Counted from the stretch's first letter, positions 33,217 to 39,679 are shown. The stretch: DNA of 39,679 nt from Lachnospiraceae bacterium (GCA_009774245.1 VSNM01000057.1:1-39679); one strand, 5' to 3'. The notes: generated by a model not told the origin, from the sequence alone. Made by a program: numbers and translations.

Positions 33217-33226
33217 CACACACGCC

Positions 33227-33316
33227 ATGGCGGACGCTTGCAGGGAGCATAAGAGAAAAATAAATGAAATCAGGGAGAAATATGGTTTGCCCAGAATAAA
33301 CTTTAAGGTACCGTAG
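33227..33316 (+). pseudogene. Possible C-terminal gene remnant (29 codons)
   Basis: Reads MADACREHKRKINEIREKYG then LPRINFKVP and a stop. It is a protein-like, basic helix followed by a short end, with no ribosome site and no longer frame upstream. I treat it as debris in the decayed stretch between the ABC operon and the integrase. Confidence 0.25.
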
Positions 33317-33476
33317 ACGTAAGAAAATGAAAAGAACCGTTCATAGAACCAGTCAACCATTCAGTGAATGGGACAAGGGGTTCGAGGACGGTTCTTTCCC
33401 CAATTATTATACATATCCGGCAGGAAAATGCAAGATTATATTGAAAAAAGAACGCTTTGCGAGAGGCGATTGATTT

Positions 33477-33611
33477 ATGGCTATCACTAAGATCGCGGAT
33501 GTAATCGTGCCGGAACTGTTCAACAGGTACAGGCTGCAGTCAACAAATTTTGCAAAAAAATTTCCCGGTTTTTTCAGCTTTTTTTGGAGTGACGATTTTC
33601 CACTCATTTAA
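33477..33611 (+). pseudogene. Truncated phage coat (major capsid) gene, 5' stub
   Basis: The first residues MAITKIADVIVPELFNRY match the characteristic N-terminus of phage major capsid proteins of the P22 coat type (MAxTKIADxIVPExF). After about residue 18 the match ends, and the frame runs into FAKKFPGFFSFF and stops after 44 residues, whereas real coat proteins have about 300. The likely story is a prophage lost by deletion or cut by insertion of the element that starts with the integrase at 33761. The preceding frame 33327-33473 (MKRTVHRTSQ and onward) could be junk or another remnant. The match is from memory of the family. Confidence 0.45.
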
Positions 33612-33636
33612 GGACTTTTTAATCGGGCAGGTTTTA

Positions 33637-33686
33637 CGCGAAGCCTTGTAAAATGCGGTGAAACGCTGTATTTACAAGGCTTCGCG
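33637..33686. repeat. Perfect 16-bp inverted repeat next to the integrase gene
   Basis: CGCGAAGCCTTGTAAA (33637-33652) and TTTACAAGGCTTCGCG (33671-33686), with an 18-nt loop, followed by GTGCTTTTT on the plus strand. It lies 75 bases past the integrase stop. Either a terminator or part of the attachment-site region (integrase genes usually lie next to it). The 150-base gap 33612-33760 contains nothing else obvious. Confidence 0.6.
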
Positions 33687-33760
33687 GTGCTTTTTGGGTT
33701 GCGAAAAAATGCGAATAAAACTGCGTGATAAGAAACGGTTAGCGACAAATTAGTGACAAA

Positions 33761-35020
33761 TTATCTGCCACCCGGCACATGTATTTTCTCAATTTCAGTG
33801 CGCAGTTCCGAGACAGTTCTGTGTCCATATACGGATTTTTCGACATCGCTTCCGAGGGAGTGTCCCATCAGAAGATGCTTCGACAGATCATCAACACCAT
33901 ATTTATCACAGAGCCATGAAAAGGTGTGTCGGCAGTCGTGTGGCGTGTGCTTCGTCCCGGCACTGGACATTGACAGTCCCAGGGATGCAAGTGTCGCGTG
34001 GAAGCTGGCCCGGCACGCTCCGGTGGAGAAAACTTTATCACCGGAACAATATTGATCGGCAAAAGCTTTGGCAAATTTTTGAATAGCGGGGTGCAGCGGA
34101 ACAATTCTGTTTTTGCCGGCAGCAGTTTTTACACCGCCCTGAAAATACTGTTCTGTCTCGTTGTAAGTTATGCTTCGGAACGCTGCGATTCGGAAGCCGG
34201 TATAGATCATCAGCAGGATCATGCCGACATCTTCCCTGTCGCTGTGTTGCCAGAGCAGATCGAGCGCCTCAGGGGAGAAGGGCACTCCGTTTTCGTCATC
34301 GTCTGGTATATTTATGGTCACGAATTGCGAATAATCCTTCTCTACAATATCATTCTGGAGCGCATATGCGTACATGCCTTTGAAAAGGGAGACGATCAGC
34401 TCCAGGCTGGAATGCTTTAGAGGGCATGTGTCTACAACGTCCTGGAGGTCTGCTTTTCTCAAATCAACAAACTTTCTGCCGTGGAGCTTTTGGCTGTTGT
34501 TGAAAGCGGCACGGGTTGAGCCCTTGGAGGCATTGGACAATTTCTTTTTTGATTTCTCATATTTGTTTTCAAAATATTGTTCGTATAGCTCTGCAAACGT
34601 GATGTTGACGTATTCAGAGGATATGGTTCCGCTGCGGTTGGAGAGCATGGCGGCGCACAGATCGGAAAACGAAACGCTGGACTTTCTGATGTCATCAGGG
34701 GCATTGTTGTATAGCATCAGTGCCTGATAGGCTTCATCGTAAGCCCTGAAGTATCCTATGGCGGCGCCAAGAACGGGCGAGCCATTCAGGGTAAATTCTG
34801 TTACTGGCGGATAGGCAGCCCATGGGCGGGTGCGCTTTCCGGACAGGTGCTTGATGCTCCCGGAGCCATTGGGGAGTTTGCGGTGTCTTTTGGGTTTGCG
34901 TTTTGGGACCGGTTCGGCGGAAACAGGCGCCGGAATATTGATGGGGTATCCGCAGGAAGGGCAGGAAAGCGCCTTGTCTGAAACGGAATGTCCGCATTCT
35001 GGGCATAAAATCAAAGCCAT
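33761..35020 (-). CDS. int: Tyrosine recombinase/integrase with N-terminal zinc ribbon
   Basis: 419 residues from the ATG whose first base is 35020, with AGGAGG 10 bases upstream; a longer frame has no ribosome site. Residues 1-25 are a zinc ribbon (CPECGHSVSDKALSCPSCGY, two CxxC pairs). A core-binding domain follows (about 135-235), then the catalytic domain: arginine in IYTGFRIAAFRS, a lysine in the GGVKTAAGKNR beta hairpin, HDCRHTF (HxxR), LLMGHS (H) and the nucleophile tyrosine in VEKSVYGHRT. All catalytic residues are in place. It is the first gene of the element that continues to the right. The zinc ribbon may add DNA or protein contacts. Confidence 0.92.
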   Translation of the reverse strand: MALILCPECGHSVSDKALSCPSCGYPINIPAPVSAEPVPKRKPKRHRKLPNGSGSIKHLSGKRTRPWAAYPPVTEFTLNGSPVLGAAIGYFRAYDEAYQALMLYNNAPDDIRKSSVSFSDLCAAMLSNRSGTISSEYVNITFAELYEQYFENKYEKSKKKLSNASKGSTRAAFNNSQKLHGRKFVDLRKADLQDVVDTCPLKHSSLELIVSLFKGMYAYALQNDIVEKDYSQFVTINIPDDDENGVPFSPEALDLLWQHSDREDVGMILLMIYTGFRIAAFRSITYNETEQYFQGGVKTAAGKNRIVPLHPAIQKFAKAFADQYCSGDKVFSTGACRASFHATLASLGLSMSSAGTKHTPHDCRHTFSWLCDKYGVDDLSKHLLMGHSLGSDVEKSVYGHRTVSELRTEIEKIHVPGGR

Positions 35021-35128
35021 AATAAAACAGCCTCCTAAAAATCCTTGAAGAACTGCCCGAAATGTGGTACGATATAGCTTGGTGGAGCATATTGTATCAT
35101 TCCGGGGAGTCCGGTGTACAGTATCATG

Positions 35129-35160
35129 GGCGTTTGTGTTGCAAGCACAGACGCCTTTTT
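35129..35160 (+). terminator. Plus-strand terminator-like hairpin between two minus-strand genes
   Basis: GGCGTTTGTG (35129-35138) pairs with CACAGACGCC (35146-35155, one wobble), followed by five Ts. Also nearby is a perfect 16-bp palindrome GTTGCGACGTCGCAAC (35165-35180) that touches the stop of the minus-strand nuclease gene and may help end that transcript. Confidence 0.5.
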
Positions 35161-35179
35161 CATTGTTGCGACGTCGCAA

Positions 35180-36028
35180 CTATTTATTTAGGGCATTGAT
35201 CTCATCAATGGATAAGTTGGTTGCTGCTGCGATGGTGTTGATATCAACGCCCAGCGCCAGAAGGTTCCGCGCGGTGTTTCTAACGCCGCGCTGTTCGCCG
35301 CGCTGTTCACCGCGTTGTTCGCCGCGCTGCTCTGCCTCATACATGCCCTGGTTGTAATCCAGGATCGCTTTCTCTCGCGCTTCGTATTCCATACGCTTCT
35401 GCTCGTCCTGGCTGATGATCTGCAGCTGGTCATAGGCGCTCTTGATATAGGGATCTTTTTGGGCGATCATGTCAAATTCCTCCATTTCTTCAGCATTGAT
35501 AAATTTGGCCCACAACTCGACACGGCTGCTATTCTCCCTCAGCTCCGGGGGAAGCTTGGGCAGTTCTATTACATGGAACTCCATCTTGTCCGTGTACTTG
35601 AAGTGGTGTGTGTCCTCCATGATGTGGAAGCAGGAGTAAAAATCGTTCTGACCTTCGAATAGTATGAAATCGAGAATACTGATGCTTACACATTTTTTGA
35701 ATACAGTGTATTTCTGTCCTGGCTTGATCTGGTCCGCATACATTTTGGAAGCATAGAACAGGGAGCGGTCTGCCCATACCTTTAATTCGGAGAGCTGGAT
35801 CTCTGTGTCAATCTCCGTGTCGTCATTCATGAGTACCCTGACGTCGAGAATGCCAAGTTTGTCATCTTCATGTGTCTGGCGCAGGTAAGGATTTAATATG
35901 CGGGTTGATTTGATGCTTTCCGGTTCCAGGTGCAGCACGGCGGATAGAAATCCGGTGCGGGCTCTTTCGTCATTCATGATTTCCTTGAAGGCAAAATCAA
36001 TTTTGGGTTTCATTAAAAAAGTGTTCAT
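35180..36028 (-). CDS. Rpn family recombination-promoting nuclease / PD-(D/E)XK transposase-like protein
   Basis: 282 residues from the ATG at 36028 (AAGGAG 5-7 bases upstream). It opens MKPKIDFAFKEIMNDERART, the standard N-terminus of this family. The nuclease core has LGILDVRVLMNDDTEIDTEIQL (D, then ExQ in place of ExK) and WADRSLFYASKMYADQIKPG, which hold the family's active-site residues. The C-terminus has four tandem QRGE units coded by 12-bp repeats (35285-35332), then a short helical domain. Such proteins increase recA-independent recombination in E. coli, and many are linked to mobile DNA. It lies between integrase and HicAB on the same strand, probably a passenger gene. Confidence 0.88.
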   Translation of the reverse strand: MNTFLMKPKIDFAFKEIMNDERARTGFLSAVLHLEPESIKSTRILNPYLRQTHEDDKLGILDVRVLMNDDTEIDTEIQLSELKVWADRSLFYASKMYADQIKPGQKYTVFKKCVSISILDFILFEGQNDFYSCFHIMEDTHHFKYTDKMEFHVIELPKLPPELRENSSRVELWAKFINAEEMEEFDMIAQKDPYIKSAYDQLQIISQDEQKRMEYEAREKAILDYNQGMYEAEQRGEQRGEQRGEQRGVRNTARNLLALGVDINTIAAATNLSIDEINALNK

Positions 36029-36081
36029 GGTGTCTCCTTTTTGAACGTTAAATAGCACTCTTAGATCGCCAACCTAAAATA

Positions 36082-36276
36082 TTAGAATTTATGATTGATG
36101 CCGCTTTGTGCCATAATTGCGTTTGCTGTATGCCGCGATTTTATCTTGGTATCGACTGTTATATTGCGGTTGGTGATGGGACTGTACCAGATGTCATGGT
36201 CGCCTTTTCCGCGTCGCACAAAAGAGCAGCCGTTCTGCAGCATGATTTTCCGCACCTTCTTTTCGTATTCAGCCAT
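36082..36276 (-). CDS. hicA: HicA-family mRNA interferase toxin
   Basis: 64 residues. A small double-stranded RNA-binding-like fold with the pattern VRKIMLQNGCSFVRRGKGDH, in which GKGDHDIWYSP holds the conserved histidine, then NITVDTK and a final MAQSGI. HicA toxins cleave mRNA. The start overlaps the stop of the HicB-like gene by one base (TAATG), so antitoxin and toxin are translationally coupled, antitoxin first. Confidence 0.9.
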   Translation of the reverse strand: MAEYEKKVRKIMLQNGCSFVRRGKGDHDIWYSPITNRNITVDTKIKSRHTANAIMAQSGINHKF

Positions 36277-36494
36277 TACAGAATCATCCTTTCATGTCGT
36301 TCGGATTTGAATGTCAGGGCAATTGGATGCTGACTGGGGTTGTTTAGTTCAATCAGTTCTGGTACTGCAAAGCGTGTGCGCTCCAACAGCGCATCAAAGG
36401 AACCGGATTCAAGTACAAGTCCAGGGATGTTTTCGCTTGTAGCAATCCATACATCAGCTTCGGGATCCCATGTAAAATTTATGATATATTCCAT
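36276..36494 (-). CDS. hicB: HicB-like antitoxin (DUF1902 type)
   Basis: 72 residues. IINFTWDPEADVWIATSENI followed by PGLVLESGSFDALLERTR matches HicB-type partial RNase-H-fold antitoxins of the DUF1902 subgroup, here without an added DNA-binding domain. GGAGG lies 8-9 bases before the ATG on the minus strand. It would bind and neutralise the adjacent HicA. TTGACA (minus strand, 36531-36536) may be the -35 box, though no clear -10 follows. The intergenic stretch 36495-36638 holds nothing else. Confidence 0.85.
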   Translation of the reverse strand: MEYIINFTWDPEADVWIATSENIPGLVLESGSFDALLERTRFAVPELIELNNPSQHPIALTFKSERHERMIL

Positions 36495-36638
36495 GATCTT
36501 TCCTCCATATCTTTCATATCAATATTTAATTGTCAAATATGTAAATTAAACTATTTTCTCCACGCTGGGAAGCGAATCAGATTTTTTATATTTGTCCTTT
36601 ACCATGTCCATGGTCTGTAATCGATCCTCCGCAGTAGT

Positions 36639-37406
36639 TTAGTCATCCGGCAGCTTCCCGATCACCTTACCCATGCACCCGGCGCTCTCATTCAATGGTA
36701 TGTTCTTTGCATCGGGATTAAGGGATATAAGTTCTGTCTCTCCCCGTTTCTTGACAAAGCTCTCACCATTTATGCGGAATATGCCAATCTCACCGACTTC
36801 GATATCATCCCTCATTTCAACGAGGAGCATGTCTCCATCATGATAAAGCGGTTCCATGCTGGTTCCGTTTACGCCAATCGCATAATCGACTTTCCTGTAC
36901 TCTGGCGTATTGGGAATCTCGATGCGCTTTGTAGGCGGCATGTCGAATATGATCTGCCCGGTTCCGGCCGATGCCACACGATAGTAATAATTAATGATTC
37001 TCATAGAAACAATTTCCGCCGAAAGTTCTGTTGGTTCAACTTTAATGTCATCTGTCTTTTTTGAAAACTCTTTTGATCGTTCCCATTCTTTCAGGAGAGT
37101 GAAGTCCACCATCTCCTTTCCGTGGAAATCGAGGCCACGATACTTTTCTATCATTTCCCACTCGTTATTAGTAAACAAAATATCTTCCACAGTATCGGAA
37201 AAAGTTTCCATTATGTTATTGCACTTGTAAATTTTGCATAAAGACAAGAACATATCGGCATTAGCTGAATTCCGTCCGCTTTCATAGCCGTAGAGAGTTT
37301 TATCGGAAATATCTATTCCTAAACTTTTTAACTTGTCAGCAGCTTCTTTTCTTGTCATACCATTTTCTTCACGGAGTTTCTTTAATGTATCACCTATATT
37401 TTTCAT
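36639..37406 (-). CDS. CI/LexA-type phage repressor (HTH plus S24 peptidase)
   Basis: 255 residues. N-terminal XRE HTH (about 1-60: LKKLREENGMTRKEAADKLK, DISDKTLYGYESGRNSA). C-terminal S24 domain with the self-cleavage site A-G in VASAGTG, the catalytic serine in VNGTSMEPLYHDGD and the lysine in GESFVKKRGE. AAGGAGG lies upstream of the ATG. As in lambda CI, DNA damage (RecA) should trigger self-cleavage and induction. It faces the Cro-like gene across a 164-base region with two promoters and three operator-like sites, so it is the master repressor of the element. Confidence 0.93.
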   Translation of the reverse strand: MKNIGDTLKKLREENGMTRKEAADKLKSLGIDISDKTLYGYESGRNSANADMFLSLCKIYKCNNIMETFSDTVEDILFTNNEWEMIEKYRGLDFHGKEMVDFTLLKEWERSKEFSKKTDDIKVEPTELSAEIVSMRIINYYYRVASAGTGQIIFDMPPTKRIEIPNTPEYRKVDYAIGVNGTSMEPLYHDGDMLLVEMRDDIEVGEIGIFRINGESFVKKRGETELISLNPDAKNIPLNESAGCMGKVIGKLPDD

Positions 37407-37430
37407 TGGTGTTCCTCCTTGTTTTTAGTT

Positions 37431-37459
37431 ACTATAACAAATTTTTTTAGCATAGTCAA
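37431..37459 (-). promoter_or_regulatory. Leftward promoter of the repressor gene
   Basis: On the minus strand TTGACT (37459 to 37454) and TATAGT (37436 to 37431) are 17 bases apart. Confidence 0.75.
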
Positions 37460-37464
37460 TAAAA

Positions 37465-37554
37465 GTCTTTAAAATAGAGAAAAATATTTTCGAAATGCTA
37501 TTGACAATCTCTAAAACAGCGAATATAATACACATAAAGTCTTCAATATAGAGA
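37465..37554. promoter_or_regulatory. Three related operator-like sites in the repressor/Cro region
   Basis: GTCTTTAAAATAGAGA (37465-37480), ATCTCTAAAACAGCGA (37507-37522) and GTCTTCAATATAGAGA (37539-37554) share a TCTYTAAAATAGAGA-like, roughly palindromic pattern. The second overlaps the rightward -35 and spacer; the third is just downstream of the -10. This is the classical three-site switch of temperate phages. Confidence 0.65.
37501..37529 (+). promoter_or_regulatory. Rightward early promoter
   Basis: Perfect consensus TTGACA (37501-37506) and TATAAT (37524-37529) with a 17-base spacer. Confidence 0.9.
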
Positions 37555-37570
37555 ATTGGAGGTGAAAAAA

Positions 37571-37789
37571 GTGGCTGTAACAAAGAACTTGGCTCAATAT
37601 ACTAAGGACAAGGCTGTAAACTTATCTGCAATGTCAAGAGCAACAGGCATATCGTATGCCTGCTTATATGCTAGTCTTGGAGAAAAGGGACGAAATAGAC
37701 CTTTATCCATTGATGAAGCCATATTGGTGTGTAAGTTTTTAGAAGTTGATCCAAGAGATTTTGCAGATAAGGAACCAGCAGTGAAATAG
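37571..37789 (+). CDS. Cro-like HTH regulator
   Basis: 72 residues from GTG 37571, chosen because GGAGGTG (37558-37564) is 6 bases before it; a TTG at 37556 overlaps that site. LSAMSRATGISYACLYASLG is a compact helix-turn-helix, followed by RNRPLSIDEAILVCKFLEVD and a tail DFADKEPAVK. It is the first gene of the rightward transcript, opposite the repressor, which is the Cro position. The coding end plus the following ribosome site recur twice downstream as a degenerate repeat. Confidence 0.75.
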   Translation: MAVTKNLAQYTKDKAVNLSAMSRATGISYACLYASLGEKGRNRPLSIDEAILVCKFLEVDPRDFADKEPAVK

Positions 37790-37808
37790 AGGGGAGGTGA
37801 GGAAGATG
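37766..37808 (+). repeat. Cro-tail/ribosome-site repeat, copy 1
   Basis: Spans the last codons of the Cro-like gene (DKEPAVK and stop), the purine-rich GAGGGGAGGTGAGG ribosome site and the next ATG. Copies at 38057-38099 and 39022-39064 differ by a few bases. Confidence 0.6.
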
Positions 37809-37958
37809 CTGAGATGTCCAGTGGAAGCAGTGTGTAAAATCAAGACATTAGACCAGTTGGAAGATATAATTCAGCGGACAGACGAAATCATCAAGAACAA
37901 TTCTAATACAACAATAAAAATAACTATAGAGATTGTCCTTGATGATAACAGTCATTAG
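37806..37958 (+). CDS. Small early phage-type protein (50 aa)
   Basis: Reads MLRCPVEAVCKIKTLDQLED then IIQRTDEIIKNNSNTTIKIT and ends IEIVLDDNSH. AGGGGAGGTGAGG lies just before the ATG and the gene is 16 bases after the Cro-like gene, so it is co-transcribed. Two helices and a beta tail by eye; no family recognised. Confidence 0.6.
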   Translation: MLRCPVEAVCKIKTLDQLEDIIQRTDEIIKNNSNTTIKITIEIVLDDNSH

Positions 37959-38056
37959 TATTGGGATTTTCAGCTCTCTCATATCTTATTGATTTAAAGT
38001 AGATTTGAACTCATACGCACAGCATGAAGCATGGATTCACGAAGTTCTGCTTCATT

Positions 38057-38099
38057 GATAATGAACCAACAGCGAAGTAGAGGGAGGTGAGGGAAGATG
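38057..38099 (+). repeat. Cro-tail/ribosome-site repeat, copy 2
   Basis: Starts GATAATGAACCAACAGCGAA and continues into TAGAGGGAGGTGAGGG and the ATG of the next gene. In the Cro frame it would read DNEPTAK and stop. The gap 37959-38096 otherwise has nothing I can name. Confidence 0.55.
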
Positions 38100-38327
38100 T
38101 TGAGAAAAATCTACAGGGAGTTGGTGCGAATAAGAAAAGAACTCCATGCTATTAGGAGTAACATGGAGTCCTGCGGTAAATCAGTAACTGCAAATACAGC
38201 ACAAACTGCTAATTCAAGAAAATTTGAGGTAAGAACCAATATAGATGATTATCCAACAGCAGAGCATACTGGAAAAGTCAACACAGTTCTAAATGATTTA
38301 ACCAGTAGGCGTTATCGGGGAGTATAG
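38097..38327 (+). CDS. Small early phage-type protein (76 aa)
   Basis: A basic helical start (MLRKIYRELVRIRKELHAIR), then a serine/threonine/asparagine-rich low-complexity middle (GKSVTANTAQTANSRK) and a polar end. AGGGAGGTGAGGG lies directly before the ATG. It overlaps the convergent Ntn-type gene by 50 bases at their 3' ends, which is unusual; the last 16 residues may not be functional. No family recognised. Confidence 0.5.
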   Translation: MLRKIYRELVRIRKELHAIRSNMESCGKSVTANTAQTANSRKFEVRTNIDDYPTAEHTGKVNTVLNDLTSRRYRGV

Positions 38328-38919
38328 CCAGGATATCGCAGCTCTCACTAACTGTGGGAAGACATTCTCCAAATTTCATCAGACCAGCAACTGTCGTATT
38401 AAGGAAACGTAAGAAGTTAGCAGCGTCTTGGAGCGTAAAATTTCCATAATTAAATTTGATTATGTCTGTTTTGATTAACATGGATACAAAATCGTTTTCG
38501 CCTGAATAAAGAATACCATCATCTATAATGTTTGTTATTTCGGGTGACTGTGTGTTGGTAGTAATAACAACTCTGTCACCATGATAATATCCACAGAGGG
38601 TAAAAATAATGTTTTCGTTATTGGTATAGAATTCATTGAATCCTTGTGCAAGGTCAAGGAGCCATTCAGAAGGGTTCAAATCGTGTATAGGATTCTTACT
38701 GATAAACAGCGTTAGAAAACATGATAAAGGAATTGGGCCGACGTTTGCTGTTCCTGTATACGAAAGTCCATATTTGTTTTCCATGAGAAAAATTTTGTGT
38801 TCTGTTTGGGAAGACTGGTATTTAATGAATACTTCGTTTTTAGTTGTGGATGCACAAATCATATGGTCAGCTGACATGATGATTCCACGTGCATTATAAA
38901 AAGCCATAGTAAGTGACAT
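38278..38919 (-). CDS. Proteasome/HslV-like (Ntn-hydrolase-fold) protein
   Basis: 213 residues. AAAGGAG lies 9 bases before the ATG on the minus strand. The start MSLTMAFYNARGIIMSADHM, then EHKIFLMENKYGLSYTGTAN, resembles the first sandwich strands of proteasome-like proteins (x-A-x-x-x-x-G-I/V-V-x-A-D and KI-F). Later YYHGDRVVIT fits another strand of the fold. There is no obvious N-terminal threonine or serine nucleophile after the first methionine, except S2 in this reading. It is the only minus-strand gene in the early rightward region, so it probably has its own promoter and may be a passenger (moron) gene. Fold assignment is tentative. Confidence 0.5.
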   Translation of the reverse strand: MSLTMAFYNARGIIMSADHMICASTTKNEVFIKYQSSQTEHKIFLMENKYGLSYTGTANVGPIPLSCFLTLFISKNPIHDLNPSEWLLDLAQGFNEFYTNNENIIFTLCGYYHGDRVVITTNTQSPEITNIIDDGILYSGENDFVSMLIKTDIIKFNYGNFTLQDAANFLRFLNTTVAGLMKFGECLPTVSESCDILAILPDNAYWLNHLELC

Positions 38920-39021
38920 AATAATTATTTCTCCTTTCTTATGTACTCGGTCATGGCAGTGACCTGTAAGTACAGTATAGGACAGAGGAGATAAAAGGGC
39001 AAGACATATTTGTTTGCGTCA

Positions 39022-39064
39022 GACAAGGAACCAGCAGTGAAGCAGAGGGGAGGTGGGGACAATA
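39022..39064 (+). repeat. Cro-tail/ribosome-site repeat, copy 3
   Basis: Starts GACAAGGAACCAGCAGTGAA and continues GCAGAGGGGAGGTGGGG. In the Cro frame it reads SDKEPAVKQ, so the stop has been lost. It precedes the next small gene, as copies 1 and 2 do. Confidence 0.6.
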
Positions 39065-39175
39065 GATAGCGTAGATAAAACAATAGATGCTTTATGCCGT
39101 TGGATTCAGACAGAGCTGGAATCTGATTACTGCACAGAAAACAGAGGGCGCGGAATCCGGAAAGGAACAGGATAA
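39053..39175 (+). CDS. Small phage-type protein (about 40 aa, start uncertain)
   Basis: The frame reads DSVDKTIDALCRWIQTELES then DYCTENRGRGIRKGTG and stops just before the next ATG. The only ordinary start is GTG 39053, which sits inside the purine-rich ribosome site; an ATA at 39062 would be better spaced. Helical and charged; no family recognised. Confidence 0.4.
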   Translation: MGTIDSVDKTIDALCRWIQTELESDYCTENRGRGIRKGTG

Positions 39176-39292
39176 ATGAAAAAATGGGATGCAAGCGACT
39201 GGTCGCTACTTGTATTTATAATTACATTTGTTTTATGGCTTATCATAGCTGCCATTAAATTATTTATGGTATTTGATTGTGTGTGTTTATAA
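39176..39292 (+). CDS. Small single-pass membrane protein (38 aa)
   Basis: MKKWDASDWS, then one hydrophobic helix (LLVFIITFVLWLIIAAIKLF) and a short end with two cysteines. AAAGGA lies about 10 bases before the ATG, which directly follows the previous stop. Small membrane proteins of this kind are common in phage and ICE early regions; role unknown. Confidence 0.55.
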   Translation: MKKWDASDWSLLVFIITFVLWLIIAAIKLFMVFDCVCL

Positions 39293-39316
39293 GTTGTGAA
39301 AGGGGATGTGATTGCA

Positions 39317-39556
39317 ATGAAAGCGGACAGCAGGCGTGTTCCGACAAAGCAGGCGGCGGCAGAGCTGGGCATGAGTATACAGGGAATGCGCGAATACATG
39401 AAAAGAGGGCTGATCGATATCGGGGAAGTGCTGCCGGCAGCCAATGGCGGGGAATGCCTGCGGTACCATGTGTACAGGGACAAGCTGGACCGGCATCTGG
39501 GCAGGATCCCGGAGATGAATGCCACGGCAGCAGGGCTGTCCCGTGACAATATGTAG
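39317..39556 (+). CDS. Excisionase/MerR-like HTH DNA-binding protein
   Basis: 79 residues from ATG 39317 (AGGGG 11 bases upstream); a GTG at 39296 would add 7 residues. VPTKQAAAELGMSIQGMREY followed by MKRGLIDIGEVLPA is a winged-helix-type motif as in excisionases and other phage HTH_17-like proteins. The C-terminus RYHVYRDKLDRHLG completes the fold. It is read rightward with the other early genes. It may be the excisionase for the integrase at 33761 or a replication/regulatory protein. Confidence 0.7.
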   Translation: MKADSRRVPTKQAAAELGMSIQGMREYMKRGLIDIGEVLPAANGGECLRYHVYRDKLDRHLGRIPEMNATAAGLSRDNM

Positions 39557-39623
39557 ACAGAATAAACAGGGCATTTTGGTGCAGTGTTTTTATTTTTTAC
39601 TATTTTTCAGGAGGGAAAGGTTT

Positions 39624-39679
39624 ATGACATGGGAAGAATACTATGAATTGGAGATATCAAGAGGGGGAACCCCGGACTT
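39624..39679 (+). CDS. Start of a gene cut by the window end
   Basis: Begins MTWEEYYELEISRGGTPD with GGAGGGAAAGG just upstream. Only 18 codons are visible, so no function can be given. It is the next gene of the mobile element. The frame is open to the edge. Confidence 0.6.
   Translation, partial: MTWEEYYELEISRGGTPD

Noticed and set aside
33142..33360. Minus-strand 72-codon frame in the decayed region
   Set aside because: No ribosome site; it is composed of the antisense of hairpins and gene debris.
33371..33400. GGGGTTCGAGG as a possible tRNA T-arm
   Set aside because: No matching acceptor, D or anticodon arms; it fits the surrounding REP-like repeats better.
35285..35332. Short tandem repeats as a possible CRISPR
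   Set aside because: Units are 12 bp, without spacers and inside a coding frame. No CRISPR array or cas gene was seen anywhere.
38925..39549. Minus-strand frames of 89-140 codons near the window end
   Set aside because: They oppose a chain of small plus-strand genes with ribosome sites and show no motif or start signal.

Overview
The window looks like chromosomal DNA of a Clostridia member, most likely Lachnospiraceae. The evidence is the strong AGGAGG-type ribosome sites, an agr-type peptide signalling locus, AAA-ATPase-like/PD-(D/E)XK and Rpn-family genes, an F-type ATP synthase operon with a Clostridia-like gene order and a sodium-type c subunit, and FIST, HD-GYP and LytTR signalling proteins. 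There is no rRNA or tRNA gene, so the taxon is an inference from gene content.

Layout. 1-430: end of a SecB-like chaperone gene and a terminator. 541-8252: a tight four-gene operon encoding a membrane-anchored coiled-coil protein, a coiled-coil protein with a GrpE-like tail, an Hsp70/actin-fold ATPase and a dynamin-like GTPase. This is the best candidate for a poorly described system and recalls SrfABC of Proteobacteria. 8385-12139: small regulators, including a large HTH-TPR regulator whose 3' end overlaps a convergent gene for a small secreted peptide (a candidate peptide-sensing pair), plus a DUF402 gene. 12246-15967: a signalling cassette of FIST sensor, soluble chemoreceptor-like protein, HPt protein and REC-HD-GYP protein. 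16001-23463: the complete F-ATPase operon (atpZ/I-like, atpI, B, E, F, H, A, G, D, C), with two copies of a covarying double-hairpin element before atpE and atpA. 23481-25329: a single AAA-ATPase-like/nuclease gene. 25407-32291: an agr-type quorum-sensing locus (response regulator, histidine kinase, AgrD-like pro-peptide, AgrB-like protease) followed by a secreted two-cysteine protein and an ABC transporter whose 669-residue permease carries a large extracellular domain.

32292-39679 is mobile DNA. 32292-33611 is a decayed stretch with small accessory genes, REP-like hairpins and what looks like the 5' stub of a phage coat gene. From 33761 rightward lies the left end of a prophage or integrative element: zinc-ribbon tyrosine integrase, Rpn-type nuclease, HicAB toxin-antitoxin, a CI/LexA-type repressor with divergent promoters and three operator-like sites, a Cro-like regulator, and several small early genes. 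The element continues past the window end.

How parts may work together. The agr locus probably senses its own peptide and switches on agrDB and perhaps the secreted protein and transporter; two TTATGACAA repeats 22 bp apart in front of agrD are a good candidate binding site for the LytTR regulator. The FIST/MCP/HPt/HD-GYP genes look like one phosphorelay or cyclic-dinucleotide module that has no kinase of its own here. Starts were chosen from visible ribosome sites; functions rest on motifs read by eye, without database searches.
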